NCBI RefSeq assembly: GCF_014873945.1
Contig: NZ_JADBEC010000001.1
Coordinates: 744,001 to 808,000 of the forward strand
Direction of reading: 5' to 3'
Source of the DNA: Rhizobium viscosum
GTDB lineage: Bacteria > Pseudomonadota > Alphaproteobacteria > Rhizobiales > Rhizobiaceae
DNA length: 64,000 nt
Shown: in pieces, positions 42,482-52,007 of the stretch
How positions within the stretch are numbered: position 1 is the first letter of the stretch
How the letters are laid out: each line of letters starts with the position of its first letter
Position numbers and translations under genes: made by a program
Notes under the pieces: generated by a model
The model's input: only the letters and a program-made list of their open reading frames with translations
The model's database searches: none
Told to the model about the DNA's origin: nothing

Positions 42482-42918
42482 ATTCTTTCTCCTGTTAGCA
42501 TGCTCAAACGGTCCTTCTCCCAAAAGACGAAGAACCCTCGTCGTAGAGCCAAACAGCAAAAGCGCAGGTTAGAGCCTTTGTTTCGAAAAACCGGAAATCC
42601 ACCCCTAGATTCCGAAGGCCGCACTCTGCACCAATACTGCCTGAAGGTGAGCTACTACGTATTCTTCCAGGCCGTCACCCAGTTAGACATTGGTAATCAA
42701 GGCTAGGGGACTTGGAAGCAGTACGATTCTAATTCACAATCAGAACTCTACTTGGATTTTCAAATAGCATCGTTTTCGCAAAAGGCCAATTATTAATTGT
42801 GATTTTCCTAGAAAAAAAATCCATCACAAAGAATTGGTCAGCAGTTCAGCAAGCTTTACTCGTACTTCCGGTGCATAAGTTTGCGTAAAATTGCTTAAAA
42901 TTCTGAGTAGCCCCGCCC
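42482..42918. other. mucR upstream region, AT-rich towards mnhG
   Basis: About 440 bp between mucR and mnhG. The stretch 42720-42900 is AT-rich with A and T tracts and an inverted TTGTGAT/ATCACAA (42797-42803 and 42823-42829). Ros/MucR proteins favour such DNA. No gene recognised. No clear terminator for the mnh operon is visible. Confidence 0.35.
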
Positions 42919-43254
42919 TCAGCGCATTCGCATATCGTCACGTACTGAGATATCGGCTGGAAAATGCCCTGATATATGCGAAGCTCTCGCAAGAAGGTGT
43001 GCAGAAACCGGTGCCGTCAGGATGAAGAAGAGGAAACCGGCCAGCGCTCTTGCAAGCACAGCAAGTTCGCCCGAGTAAAGCCCGGCGGCAAGCAACAACA
43101 AGCCGGAACCGACCGTGCCGGCCTTGGACGCGGCGTGCATGCGCGTATAGAGATCCGGCAGGCGCACGATGCCGATTGCAGCCACCAGCGCGAAGAAGGC
43201 ACCCGCCAGCAGCAGGACGGCGGTGACAACAGCAAGCGCATAATCCAGCATCAT
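42919..43254 (-). CDS. mnhG: Mnh/Pha antiporter subunit G
   Basis: A protein of 111 residues with three membrane helices, the last gene of the operon. [36 protein letters not shown] is typical of subunit G (quoted from about residues 9-44). The start ATGATG overlaps the subunit F stop. Mrp/Mnh/Pha complexes exchange Na+ or K+ for protons, using seven membrane subunits homologous in part to complex I. Confidence 0.9.
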   Translation of the reverse strand: MMLDYALAVVTAVLLLAGAFFALVAAIGIVRLPDLYTRMHAASKAGTVGSGLLLLAAGLYSGELAVLARALAGFLFFILTAPVSAHLLARASHISGHFPADISVRDDMRMR

Positions 43255-43571
43255 TTGCCCCTCCTTCGCGTCCCGGACCCAGCGTCTCCCACCGTACCGC
43301 GCGAGAGCACGAAACGGGCGAAGGCGACGGTTGCCAGAAAGCCGACGAGGCCGAGCGCAATGGCGATATCGATGTAAAGCGAGAAGCCGGTGCGCACCGC
43401 GACGACGGCGATGAAGCCGATGGCGATGCCCGTCAGCATGTCGAGCGCCAGGATGCGATCCGGCAGGCTGGGGCCGACAACAACCCGCCAGACCGTAATC
43501 AAGAGCGCCACGCAAAGAATACCAAGCGCTGCGATTGCGGCAGTGGAAACGATGGCGGCGGGCGTTATCAT
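43251..43571 (-). CDS. mnhF: Mnh/Pha antiporter subunit F
   Basis: A protein of 106 residues with three membrane helices: [31 protein letters not shown] is the subunit F signature (about residues 14-44), followed by [21 protein letters not shown]. It overlaps mnhG by 4 bp and mnhE by 4 bp (ATGA junctions), so translation is coupled along the series. Confidence 0.9.
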   Translation of the reverse strand: MITPAAIVSTAAIAALGILCVALLITVWRVVVGPSLPDRILALDMLTGIAIGFIAVVAVRTGFSLYIDIAIALGLVGFLATVAFARFVLSRGTVGDAGSGTRRRGK

Positions 43572-44047
43572 CCGAAGGCCTCCATGATACGGCGCTCGAA
43601 CCCGTCAGCAATATCGCGTCTGAGCGCCAGCGGATCGGCACAGTCCAGTGCGTGCACATAGAGCGTACGTCGATCCTCTGACACATCGACCGAAAGTGTG
43701 CCGGGCGTGAGCGTGATGAGGTTGGCAAGCAGAGTGATCTGGAAATCATCCGTCACCGTCAACGGGAATGCGAGAATGCCGGGAGTAAGCTGCATACGCG
43801 GCGAAAGCACCGTCAGCGCCACCCGCCAGGCCGAAAGCGCCAGCTCCTTCAGGAAAAGGCCGGCAAGCAGAAGGATGTGCAGCGGGCGGATGCGGCGCGG
43901 CGGCGAACGGTCGGCAAAGGCCTCGCGCACGACGGCGAGCGACAGCAGCGAGAGGGCGAGGCCGAAAACGAAATTATGCGGCGAGGCGCTGCCGGTCACG
44001 GCGACCCAGGCAATGGCAAGCGGCAGACTGAGGAACAGGACGATCAT
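43568..44047 (-). CDS. mnhE: Mnh/Pha antiporter subunit E
   Basis: A protein of 159 residues. Two or three hydrophobic segments precede a cytoplasmic part with [28 protein letters not shown], the conserved core of subunit E. It overlaps the mnhD stop and mnhF start by 4 bp each. Confidence 0.9.
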   Translation of the reverse strand: MIVLFLSLPLAIAWVAVTGSASPHNFVFGLALSLLSLAVVREAFADRSPPRRIRPLHILLLAGLFLKELALSAWRVALTVLSPRMQLTPGILAFPLTVTDDFQITLLANLITLTPGTLSVDVSEDRRTLYVHALDCADPLALRRDIADGFERRIMEAFG

Positions 44048-45591
44048 CGTATAGTCCCTTCCGGAAAGACCGAGAAGATATAGGCGGAGGGATCGGCAAG
44101 CCCGTCAGCGGCGGAGCGCGCGAGCTGCAGCAATTGCTCCGGCAGGACGCCAAAGCCGATGACGAGGATCGTCAAACCAGCAAGCGGCAGGCCGGCCGTC
44201 CAGCCGGTTCGCACCGGCGGGAGCATCTGGGGGGCGGGACGCCAATAGGCAAACAGGAAGACGCGGCCACAGGCGATTGTCAGCAGGAAGCCGCCGAGCA
44301 GGATCGCGCCCGCCAGCCACCCGGCGCCGACATCGAGCGAGGCCTTGACCAGCAGCACCTTCGGCCAGAAGCCGGAAAAGGGCGGCAGGCCGCTGGCGGC
44401 CAGGAGCAGCATAAGCGAAATCGCGGCAAACCAGCCACTCTGGCGATAGAGACCGGCGAGCGCGGCCAGCGAGAAGGAACCGCCCCGCCTGCCCGCTTCG
44501 CCGGCCAGAAGATAGAGCGCCGTCATCAGCACCACCGAATGCAGCGCATAGAAGACCGCGCCGCCGAGGCCATCGGCGGTGCCGAGTGCGGCACCGACCA
44601 GCATGTTGCCGATGCCCGAGATCACCACATAGCCGAGCAGACGACGCAGGTCGGTCTCGGCGAGCGCGCCCAATGCGCCGACGAGAACGGTCAAGGCCCC
44701 GACGACAGCTATCAGCAGACTGAGCTCATCGCGCTCGGCCGGCAGCAGCATGATCAGGACACGCAGCAGCGCATAGATGCCGACCTTGGTCAGCAGGCCG
44801 GCGAAGAGCGCGGAAACGGCAATGCGCGGCGTGTGATAGGAGGCCGGCAGCCAGAAATTGACCGGAAAGGCCGCTGCCTTCATGGCGAAGGCGAGCAGGA
44901 ACAGACAGGCGAGCGTCATCAGCGGTGCGGTGGCGCTCAAGCCTGCTGCCCGCTCGGCGATGTCGGCCATATTGAGCGTGCCGAAACTCGCATAGAGGAT
45001 ACCGACAGCAATGAGGAACAGCGTCGTGGCGATGAGGTTCAGCACCGCATATTTCAGCGCGCCATCGATCTGCGCCCGTTCGGAACCGAGGATCAGCAGG
45101 CCGAAGGAGGAGATGAGCAACACCTCGAACCAGACATAGAGGTTGAAAATATCGCCGGTCAGGAAGGCGCCGGTGACACCTGCCATCAGCAGCATCAGCA
45201 GCGGGAAGAAACCGTATCGCCGGCCGCTTTCGGTGGTATCTGACAGGGCATAGATGCCGGCAGCCAGGGCAGCGACCGCTGCGGCCAGCGCCATCAGCGC
45301 GCTGAAGACATCGACCGTAAAAGCGATGCCGAAGGGCGGCAGCCAGCGGCCCATGACCATGGTGAGCGGACCGTGTTCGACGACCTGTCGCAACAGAGCG
45401 GTGTCGAGAAGAAGAAGCCCGGCAAGGCCGGCGATGGCGATCCATGCCTGCAGTCGGGGAAGGCCGCGCAGCATCAGGAGCAGCGCGCCGAGGCTGATGC
45501 AGAGCACGACCGGCAGGATCGCCAGCCAGTGGGCTGGCGGGACCGGGGTGGTGACCATGGCGGTCGAGAGGTCGGTGACGGGAGCGGCCAT
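44044..45591 (-). CDS. mnhD: Mnh/Pha antiporter subunit D
   Basis: A protein of 515 residues with about fourteen membrane helices, homologous to the NuoL/M/N proton-pumping subunits. YVWFEVLLISSFGLLILGSE has the essential glutamate of helix 5, and MKAAAFPVNFWLPASYHTPRIAVSALFAGLLTKVGIYAL has the lysines of helices 7-8 (quoted in part). GGGAGG lies about 10 bases before ATG 45591. A 301-bp gap with a large inverted repeat separates it from mnhC. Confidence 0.9.
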   Translation of the reverse strand: MAAPVTDLSTAMVTTPVPPAHWLAILPVVLCISLGALLLMLRGLPRLQAWIAIAGLAGLLLLDTALLRQVVEHGPLTMVMGRWLPPFGIAFTVDVFSALMALAAAVAALAAGIYALSDTTESGRRYGFFPLLMLLMAGVTGAFLTGDIFNLYVWFEVLLISSFGLLILGSERAQIDGALKYAVLNLIATTLFLIAVGILYASFGTLNMADIAERAAGLSATAPLMTLACLFLLAFAMKAAAFPVNFWLPASYHTPRIAVSALFAGLLTKVGIYALLRVLIMLLPAERDELSLLIAVVGALTVLVGALGALAETDLRRLLGYVVISGIGNMLVGAALGTADGLGGAVFYALHSVVLMTALYLLAGEAGRRGGSFSLAALAGLYRQSGWFAAISLMLLLAASGLPPFSGFWPKVLLVKASLDVGAGWLAGAILLGGFLLTIACGRVFLFAYWRPAPQMLPPVRTGWTAGLPLAGLTILVIGFGVLPEQLLQLARSAADGLADPSAYIFSVFPEGTIR

Positions 45592-45616
45592 CAGGGAGTG
45601 CCTCCCTTGATGGTCG

Positions 45617-45882
45617 GCGGATGAGCACCCCCCTCTGCCCTGCCGGGCTGCCAGGGTCGAGCCACGGGTCTCGACCCGTCCTTCGGACCCCCCACAAGGA
45701 GGGAGATCGGCTGGAAGCGCGGGCTTCCCCAAACAATAGGCGTTGGAAGCTGCGCAACGTCAGCGACGTGCGAAAGCCCCGCCACTTGCCAATCTCCCTC
45801 CTTGTGGGGGGTCCGAAGGACGGGTCGAGACCCGTGGCTCGACCCTGGCAGCCCGGCAGGGCAGAGGGGGGTGAGCATCCGC
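45617..45882. repeat. Large inverted repeat (about 95-bp arms) inside the mnh operon
   Basis: Arms 45617-45711 and 45788-45882 are reverse complements apart from a few mismatches (for example 45624-45625). The unique centre is about 76 bp. The arm contains GTCGAGCCACGGGTCTCGAC and CCTGCCGGGCTGCCAGGG, itself rich in short palindromes. This sequence type is a repeat I associate with rhizobial genomes. No transposase or clear target duplication is seen. In the operon transcript it would form one very long hairpin between mnhC and mnhD. Confidence 0.8.
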
Positions 45883-45892
45883 ACAACCATCC

Positions 45893-46270
45893 TCAATACC
45901 CCACAGGCGGCAGCGGCCGCTCTTCGGGTTCGGCATCGTGCATGCGGGTCGTATCGTCAGTGCCGAGCTCCTGATAGGCGCGGTAAGTCAGCACCAGCAG
46001 AAAAGCGAGGAAGGAAAACGAGATGACGATGGCTGTCAGGATCAACGCCTGCGGCAGCGGATTGGCCGCGCCTGATGGCAGCATGTCGGCCCCGGCGGGT
46101 ATGATCGGCGGCACTACGCGGGTCAGCCGCCCTGCCGTGAAGATCAGCAGGTTCACGGCGTTGCCGAGAATGGCGATGCCGAGCATGATGCGGATCGAGA
46201 AGCGCGACAGGATCAGATAGATGGCAGCCGAAAAGAACAGGCCGACGAGGATGGCAAAGAGCGCTTCCAT
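45893..46270 (-). CDS. mnhC: Mnh/Pha antiporter subunit C
   Basis: A protein of 125 residues with three membrane helices, NuoK-like: SIRIMLGIAILGNAVNLLIFTAG and the pair NPLPQALILTAIVISFSFLAFLLVL with the family's LPQALVLTAIVI motif (both in part). Its start overlaps the mnhB stop by one base (TGATG). Its 3' end borders the large inverted repeat. Confidence 0.92.
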   Translation of the reverse strand: MEALFAILVGLFFSAAIYLILSRFSIRIMLGIAILGNAVNLLIFTAGRLTRVVPPIIPAGADMLPSGAANPLPQALILTAIVISFSFLAFLLVLTYRAYQELGTDDTTRMHDAEPEERPLPPVGY

Positions 46271-46689
46271 CAGTCCGCCTCCCTTTCTTCCAGCGCCAGC
46301 GCGATCGAGGCGACGGCGCCGAGCACCACGAAATAGACGCCGAGATCAAAGAGCATGACGCTGGAGAGCGGCACTTCCACGCCTGCCAGGACGGGATAGA
46401 CCCAGAGGCCAGTCATGAAGGGCACGGCAAAGACGATAGAGATCAGGCCGGCGAGACAGGAGAGCAGCAGACCGAAGCCGGCAATCGCCAGCGGGTGGAA
46501 ACGGATCGCCCGACGCACTGCCTCCACACCAAAGGCAATGCCGTAGATCGCCAGAGCCGAAGCGGCGATCAGCCCGCCGATGAAGCCGCCACCCGGCTCA
46601 TTGTGGCCGCGCAGCAGGATAAAAAGGGAAAAAAGCAGCATCAGCGCGGTGATGAAGGGGGCGACCGTACGGAAGATGAGGGTGTTCAT
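46270..46689 (-). CDS. mnhB: Mnh/Pha antiporter subunit B
   Basis: A protein of 139 residues with four membrane helices. [31 protein letters not shown] is the diagnostic subunit B sequence (residues 25-55 or so). It is a separate gene here; in the rhizobial Pha1 system A and B are fused. GGAGG at 6 bases precedes the ATG. A 265-bp gap to mnhA holds a second inverted repeat. Confidence 0.92.
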   Translation of the reverse strand: MNTLIFRTVAPFITALMLLFSLFILLRGHNEPGGGFIGGLIAASALAIYGIAFGVEAVRRAIRFHPLAIAGFGLLLSCLAGLISIVFAVPFMTGLWVYPVLAGVEVPLSSVMLFDLGVYFVVLGAVASIALALEEREAD

Positions 46690-46738
46690 CGCGTGCCTCC
46701 ACAAAGAGGCTGAGAAGGCCGGGGACGTCTACCAACCT

Positions 46739-46878
46739 CCCTCATTCCTGTGCTTGTCACAGGAATCCAGCCACGACGCGTCTGCGTCGTGAATGACTCA
46801 TTTGCAGCAAACCAAAGAGTCTCTCCTGCCCAAGGACTTGGGCAGGCTGGATTCCTGTGACAAGCACAGGAATGAGGG
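46739..46878. repeat. Inverted repeat (34-bp perfect arms) between mnhA and mnhB
   Basis: Arms 46739-46772 and 46845-46878 are perfect reverse complements. Each arm also folds on itself (ATTCCTGTG...CACAGGAAT). The 72-bp centre contains two more palindromes, ACGACGC-GTCT-GCGTCGT and CTGCCCAAG-GA-CTTGGGCAG. The sequence is a repeat type I associate with rhizobia and differs from the one between mnhC and mnhD. Confidence 0.8.
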
Positions 46879-46954
46879 GAAACGGTAACGTCTCGCGATA
46901 CCTCGAACGCTGCATTCGCTGCGAGGACAGAATCAGATTCCAAAGAGACCTGTC

Positions 46955-49312
46955 TCATGCCTCCTCCGCATCTGGATCGTTCGTCGCCAGCCGGCGCTCC
47001 GTATTGCCGCGGATGCGGATGAGCGCGAGGATGGCGAGGCCCGTCACCGCCACGACGGCGATTTCGCCAAGCGTGTCCGTGCCGCGGAAATCGACGATGA
47101 TGACGTTCACGACATTGGCGCCGTGGGCGATCAGCTTCGAATGGGCATTGAAGAAATCGCTAAGCGCCGAGTTGAACGGTGCTTCCGTGGCACGCATCAA
47201 AAGCAGCGCGAAGCCGAGGCCGCAGGCGAGTGAAAGCGCGATATCGAAGAGGCGGCGGGCGCCGTGGCGCGAATCGGTCGGCGACAGGCGCAGACGGGTC
47301 ATGACGAGGGCGAGGATGACGACCGCGAGCGTTTCGACCATGAACTGGGTGAAGGCGAGATCCGGGGCGCCGAAGAGCAGGAAGATCAGCGCGACAGCAA
47401 AACCCTGAATGCCGAGTGAGACGATCGCCGTCAACCGGTCGCGGGCGATCAGCACGGCGATAAGGCCGAGCATGGCGATGAGCATGATGCCCGCTTCACG
47501 CAGGCGCAGGTCTGTAGGCCACACAAGGCCGAGCGGCAGTCCGTCATGGGTAACGAGCGGCACGAGCAGGATCGCAGCCACACAGACAAAGGTGCAGGCG
47601 ACATAGAGATCGAGACGTCTCGGCTGGACGACGCCGATGACGCCATGGGCGAAACGGACGAGTCCGGCGATGAAATGATCGAAACCGCGATCCGGGCCAC
47701 GCGCGGAGTGCAGCACGTACGCGACGAACGTACGGGAACGATCGAGCTGCCAGTAGACAGCGATGCCGAGCAGGATCGTCAGCAACGACAAGGCAAGCGG
47801 TAGGCCGATATGCGGGGTCAGCGAAATGGAGAGCTCCTTGGGAGCGCCGGCAATGGCGGAGGCCATGGGAGAGGAGATCGCGCTATGGGTGACACCGGAA
47901 AAGAGTGCGGCAAGCGGACCTGCCAGAGCAAGGACGGCAGGGCCGAGCCAGAGCAGGACCGGCGCCTCATGCGGATGTTTGGGCGTCTCCACCAACCTGC
48001 CGACGAAAGGTCTCAGTCCCACCGCAAAGGCGATCGCGAACATCAGGGCATTGGCGAAGACGGCGATGGCCGTGACGAGGATAGGATAGAGGTCACTGCC
48101 GGCGATGGCGGTATAGATTTCCTCCTTGGCGAGAAAACCGAAGAAGGGCGGCAGGCCGGCCATGGAAAGGGCGGCGGCCATGGCGATCGTGAAGGTCAGC
48201 GGCATGGCCTTTCGCAGGCCTCGCAGGCGGGTAATGTTCCGCGTGCCAGTTTCATGGTCGATGATGCCGGCGATCATGAAGAGCGCACCCTTGAAGAGCG
48301 AATGCGCCACCAGATAGAGCGCTGCCGCTTCGATAGCATAATCTGAACCGAAGCCGGTCAGCAGCACCAGCAGGCCAAGCGAAGAGACGGTCGTATAGGC
48401 GAGTTTCAGCTTCAGATCCGTCTGGCGGATCGCAAGCACCGAGCCAGTGACGAGCGTCAGGCCGCCAAAGACGGGCAGCAGGGTCTCCCACGCAGGTGTT
48501 GCGCCCATGACCGGATTCAGCCGCATCAGCAGGTAGACGCCGGCCTTTACCATGGTGGCGGAATGCAGATAGGCCGAAACGGGTGTGGGCGCTTCCATGG
48601 CGTTCGGCAGCCAGAAGTGAAATGGAAACTGTGCCGATTTGGTGAAGGCGCCAGCGAGCACCAGCAACAGGGTTGCGAAATAGAGCGGACTGCCCCTGAC
48701 GACATCGCCGAACGGCATCAGTTCCGACAGCTGCGCAACGCCTGTCTGTCCCCAGAGCAGGAGCAAGCCGGCAAGCAGCAGCAGCCCTCCCCCGCCGGTG
48801 ACGACGAGTGCCTGCAAAGCGGCGCGGCGTGCCGCCTCCCGTTCATGGTCGAAGCCGATCAGCAGGAAGGAGGTAATCGAAGTGAGCTCCCAGAAGATGA
48901 AAAACATCAGGAAACTGTCCGACACCACGACGCCGAGCATCGCGCCCATGAAGAGGAAGATGAAGGAGAAGAACCGGCCGTGGTCCGGATGGCCCTTCAG
49001 ATATCCGCCGGCATAAAGCACGATCAGCGTGCCGATGCCGGTGATGAGCAGGGCGAAGGTGAGCGACAACCCGTCAAGGAACCAGGAAAAGCGCAGGCCC
49101 AGGCCCGGCACCCAGTCATAACCGCCGGTTATGATTTCGCCCTGAGCGATCTGCGGCACGAGATGTAGGAAATGCAGGAAGGCGAGCAAAGGGGCGACGG
49201 CGAGCAGCCAGGCGCCGCCTGCGCCGAAGGCGCGAATGATGAAGGGAGCCACGAGAGCGCCGATCAACGGCAGACACAGGGCCAGAAATGTCAGAGCCGT
49301 GACATCGGCCAT
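46955..49312 (-). CDS. mnhA: Mnh/Pha antiporter subunit A
   Basis: A protein of 785 residues with about twenty membrane helices. The NuoL-like core has FFIFWELTSITSFLLIGF with the conserved glutamate and FTKSAQFPFHFWLPNAMEAPTPVSAYLHSATMVKAG with essential lysines and histidine (in part). The C-terminal MBH/DUF4040-like part ends near FRGTDTLGEIAVVAVTGLAIL. Length is as for standard MnhA. It is the first gene of A-B-C-D-E-F-G. The system sets cytoplasmic pH and expels Na+. Confidence 0.92.
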   Translation of the reverse strand: MADVTALTFLALCLPLIGALVAPFIIRAFGAGGAWLLAVAPLLAFLHFLHLVPQIAQGEIITGGYDWVPGLGLRFSWFLDGLSLTFALLITGIGTLIVLYAGGYLKGHPDHGRFFSFIFLFMGAMLGVVVSDSFLMFFIFWELTSITSFLLIGFDHEREAARRAALQALVVTGGGGLLLLAGLLLLWGQTGVAQLSELMPFGDVVRGSPLYFATLLLVLAGAFTKSAQFPFHFWLPNAMEAPTPVSAYLHSATMVKAGVYLLMRLNPVMGATPAWETLLPVFGGLTLVTGSVLAIRQTDLKLKLAYTTVSSLGLLVLLTGFGSDYAIEAAALYLVAHSLFKGALFMIAGIIDHETGTRNITRLRGLRKAMPLTFTIAMAAALSMAGLPPFFGFLAKEEIYTAIAGSDLYPILVTAIAVFANALMFAIAFAVGLRPFVGRLVETPKHPHEAPVLLWLGPAVLALAGPLAALFSGVTHSAISSPMASAIAGAPKELSISLTPHIGLPLALSLLTILLGIAVYWQLDRSRTFVAYVLHSARGPDRGFDHFIAGLVRFAHGVIGVVQPRRLDLYVACTFVCVAAILLVPLVTHDGLPLGLVWPTDLRLREAGIMLIAMLGLIAVLIARDRLTAIVSLGIQGFAVALIFLLFGAPDLAFTQFMVETLAVVILALVMTRLRLSPTDSRHGARRLFDIALSLACGLGFALLLMRATEAPFNSALSDFFNAHSKLIAHGANVVNVIIVDFRGTDTLGEIAVVAVTGLAILALIRIRGNTERRLATNDPDAEEA

Positions 49313-49445
49313 GTCCCCTCCCCGTGAGCACGGATGAAAGCCGGCAATCAGCCTTTTCCAAAGGCTTAGGTGAATCGGCTGCCAGCCTCAAGCAATTTCG
49401 GCAACCCGCAATGGATGCAGGCGGCGGTTTTCGCAGGCTTTACGT

Positions 49446-49649
49446 TCAGGAAAGGCGCGTGACGAGACGGGAAAAGGAGCCGTGCAGGATGAAGAAAGCA
49501 AGCGGCAAAGGCCAGAGAATGCAGGCGATCAGCCCGGCAATGCGATGCACCGTCCAGCGGTCGTGATTGACCCAGCCTTCCAGAAGGGTCACGCCCAGGG
49601 CGATTGCGGCGACTGCGCCGTACAGAACAATCATCAGAGTATGAAACAC
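49446..49649 (-). CDS. Small two-helix membrane protein, unknown function
   Basis: A protein of about 67 residues with two hydrophobic helices (LMIVLYGAVAAIALGVTLLEG and HRIAGLIACILWPLPLAFFILHG, in part) and a short basic end. The GTG at 49649 has GGGGA 8 bases before it; GTG 49667 and ATG 49634 are other options. It lies upstream of mnhA on the same strand but is separated by 133 bp, so a link to the antiporter is not established. Confidence 0.5.
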   Translation of the reverse strand: MFHTLMIVLYGAVAAIALGVTLLEGWVNHDRWTVHRIAGLIACILWPLPLAFFILHGSFSRLVTRLS

Positions 49650-49865
49650 CGTTTGTCCCCGAAACACGCAGCATTAAGCTTAATGGCACACTAAAGATAA
49701 AGCACGGGTGATTCGTCGTCTTCCCCCGAATTGGGTAGATGGCAATTGGGGCCTTGACGCGGCAGGTTTGATTGTGAGGGCTGATCCCAGACTTGATCAA
49801 TCGTGCTCAGCGCACCACATTTGCGCACGAAAAGAGATTGCCCCCATCGGCGAAAGGAGCACTCC

Positions 49866-50279
49866 ATGGCCGAAACGACTACCACACCAAAAGTTCACAA
49901 GACCGATGACGAATGGAAGGAACTGCTGACTCCCGAGCAGTATCGCATCACGCGCCAGCACGGCACCGAACGCGCTTTTACCGGTCCCTACTGGGATTCC
50001 TTCGAGACCGGTCTCTACCGCTGCGTCAGTTGCAATGCGCCGCTCTTCCGCTCCGACACGAAGTTCGATGCCGGATGCGGCTGGCCGAGCTATTTCGAGC
50101 CGGTCTCTCCAGAGTCCGTGACCGAACACCGCGACACCACCTACGGCATGGTGCGCACAGAGATCCGCTGCGGTACCTGCGAGGCCCATCTCGGTCACGT
50201 CTTCCCTGACGGACCGCCGCCGACCGGCCTGCGCTACTGCATCAACGGGCATGCGATGGTTTTCGAGCCCGGCAAGTAA
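49866..50279 (+). CDS. msrB: Peptide-methionine (R)-S-oxide reductase
   Basis: A protein of 137 residues. The catalytic cysteine is Cys125 in RYCINGHAM, with Cys71 (AGCGWPSY) as likely resolving residue. Zinc is held by CVSC (53, 56) and CGTC (102, 105). MsrB repairs methionine-R-sulfoxide in proteins using thioredoxin. No signal peptide, so cytoplasmic. CGAAAGGAGCACTCC precedes the ATG. A hairpin terminator follows 18 bp after the stop. Confidence 0.95.
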   Translation: MAETTTTPKVHKTDDEWKELLTPEQYRITRQHGTERAFTGPYWDSFETGLYRCVSCNAPLFRSDTKFDAGCGWPSYFEPVSPESVTEHRDTTYGMVRTEIRCGTCEAHLGHVFPDGPPPTGLRYCINGHAMVFEPGK

Positions 50280-50296
50280 AGGCTTGTAACTAAAAG

Positions 50297-50325
50297 AAAA
50301 GCGGACCCACGGGTCCGCTTTTTTT
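50297..50325. terminator. Bidirectional terminator between msrB and the FAD oxidoreductase gene
   Basis: AAAAGCGGACCC (50297-50308) and GGGTCCGCTTTT (50311-50322) form a long stem followed by a T run on the plus strand, with a matching A run before it for the minus strand. The stop codon of the convergent gene lies in the T run. Confidence 0.85.
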
Positions 50326-51391
50326 ATATCAGGCCGGCGGATGGGATGAGCGGCGAGCGCCGGTCTTCCAGCACATGCTCTGCGGCAAGCCGGCCGAGCA
50401 GCGGTGCGAGAATGACGCCTGGATGGCCGACGGCGACATAGGCGCCCTCGATGCCGGGCAGGAAACCGAGCCGCGGCATTCCGTCGGAAAAGACGGGCCG
50501 GTAACCGGCAGCCGCCTCGACCAGTGACACGCCTTCGGGCAGGCGCAGGCGGTCACGCATGACCTTCAAGATCCGCCAACCAACCCTTTCCGGTGCGTTC
50601 TCTGCGGTATCATCGATAAAGCCCTTAGCAACATGCAGCATGTTGTCCGCCGACTGGCGGATTTCCAGGCCAGGGCCGCGGAGAATACGGTTCACGACAG
50701 GCTCCGCGCAGCCGTAGCGAAGGATGATCGAGGGCGAGGCTTCGACGCCGGTCCGGAAGCCCAGGCTTTCCGTCAGGCGGTCAACTGCCGTTCCGCCGGC
50801 GAGGATCACAAGATCGGCCTCGATCGTGCCATCGGCCAGACGCACGCCACGCACCCGGTCACCCGAAAGGATGAGGCTTTCGACCTTCCGGCCATGGATG
50901 GCAGCTACGCCGGCGGCATCGATCAGGTTGCGTGACAGCCTTGCAGGGTCGAGCGCGAGATCGCGTGGCGAGAAGATCGCGCAGGCAGGGGGCTCAAGCA
51001 GATTGGGCTCCCATCTCGCGATCCTTGCGGCATCGACCAGTTCGACATCCGTGCCTGCGGCGCGATGGGCTGCGGCAAAGGCTTCGGTTTCGGCAGTACC
51101 TTTGAGCCAGAACAGCGAGCCGGGACGTGCGGCGACAAAAGCATCCGGCAGATCGGCTTGCAGCCGGGCATAGTCGGCGAGCGCTTCCTGCACCAGGCGG
51201 TAATTGACCGCTCCCGGCGCGATGTTGATGATATTCACCCAACCGAAGGCACGTGCCGTCACGCCGCTACCGGCTTGCGCATTCTCCTCCACCACATGGA
51301 CAGTGGCTCCACGCCGGGCGAAATGGAAGGCGAGCGAAGCGCCGACGATGCCGGCGCCGATAATGATGACGCGTATCTTTACAGATGCCAT
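50324..51391 (-). CDS. FAD-dependent amino-acid oxidase/dehydrogenase-type protein (DAO family)
   Basis: A protein of 355 residues. VIIIGAGIVGASLAFHFARRGATVHVVEE is the N-terminal FAD motif, and GMPRLGFLPGIEGAYVAVGHPGVILAPLLGRLAAEHV the conserved DAO C-terminus (both in part). Relatives oxidise D-amino acids, sarcosine or glycine. Substrate not evident. ATG 51391 chosen. It is convergent with msrB and divergent from a GNAT/methyltransferase pair. Confidence 0.8.
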   Translation of the reverse strand: MASVKIRVIIIGAGIVGASLAFHFARRGATVHVVEENAQAGSGVTARAFGWVNIINIAPGAVNYRLVQEALADYARLQADLPDAFVAARPGSLFWLKGTAETEAFAAAHRAAGTDVELVDAARIARWEPNLLEPPACAIFSPRDLALDPARLSRNLIDAAGVAAIHGRKVESLILSGDRVRGVRLADGTIEADLVILAGGTAVDRLTESLGFRTGVEASPSIILRYGCAEPVVNRILRGPGLEIRQSADNMLHVAKGFIDDTAENAPERVGWRILKVMRDRLRLPEGVSLVEAAAGYRPVFSDGMPRLGFLPGIEGAYVAVGHPGVILAPLLGRLAAEHVLEDRRSPLIPSAGLI

Positions 51392-51467
51392 GGCAGGAGC
51401 TCTCCTATAAATCGGGAGGAAGCGATGGGCGCGGCTTAGGCGTGCTCCATGACAGAGGGATGAAACA

Positions 51468-52007
51468 ATGTCCATCATCCGGGAAATCCTGCGCAGCGAC
51501 AGGCTGGTGTTGCGAGAAATCACTGTTTCGGACCTGCCGGCGCTCGAGCGCATTTTCGCCGATCCTTTGTGCATGCGGTATTACCCTTCCGTGAAGGATG
51601 CCGCAGCAACGCGCGATTTCTTCGACAGGCTCGCCTTCGGAAGCTATGAGAAAAATGGCTTCGGCCTCTGGGCCGTGATCGATCGCGAGAGCGGCGATCT
51701 GCTCGGCGACTGCGGGATCACGCTGCAGGACACGTCACGCGGCATGGAGCCGGAGCTCGGCTACCATCTCTGGCCGGATTATTGGGGCAAGGGCTATGCC
51801 ACCGAGGCCGCGCTTGCCTGCCGCGATCACGCCTTCTCAGTCATGGGACTGTCGCGCCTCGTCAGTATCGTCAGCCTGGAAAATCTTCCCTCGCAGAAGG
51901 TCGCCGGGCGGGTGCATCAGCGACGGGAGGTCTTCAGCAAGCAGAATGCGGCCGGCGAGACAGTGGAACGCTATCTCTACATCAGCGAGAAGAATTCAGG
52001 CGCATGA
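51468..52007 (+). CDS. GNAT-family acetyltransferase (RimJ/RimL type)
   Basis: A protein of 179 residues. SDRLVLREITVSDLPALERIFADP is the classic start of RimJ/RimL-like enzymes, and ELGYHLWPDYWGKGYATEAALACRDHAF holds the acetyl-CoA-binding WGKGYATEA motif (both in part). It could acetylate a protein N-terminus or a small amine. Its stop overlaps the next start (ATGA), forming an operon with the methyltransferase. Confidence 0.85.
   Translation: MSIIREILRSDRLVLREITVSDLPALERIFADPLCMRYYPSVKDAAATRDFFDRLAFGSYEKNGFGLWAVIDRESGDLLGDCGITLQDTSRGMEPELGYHLWPDYWGKGYATEAALACRDHAFSVMGLSRLVSIVSLENLPSQKVAGRVHQRREVFSKQNAAGETVERYLYISEKNSGA

Noticed and set aside
42488..42706. Open frame upstream of mucR on the plus strand
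   Set aside because: No ribosome site, AT-rich and poor codon use; it overlaps the mucR promoter region.
45617..45882. Insertion sequence
   Set aside because: Terminal inverted arms are present but there is no transposase frame and no clear target-site duplication; classed as a repeat.
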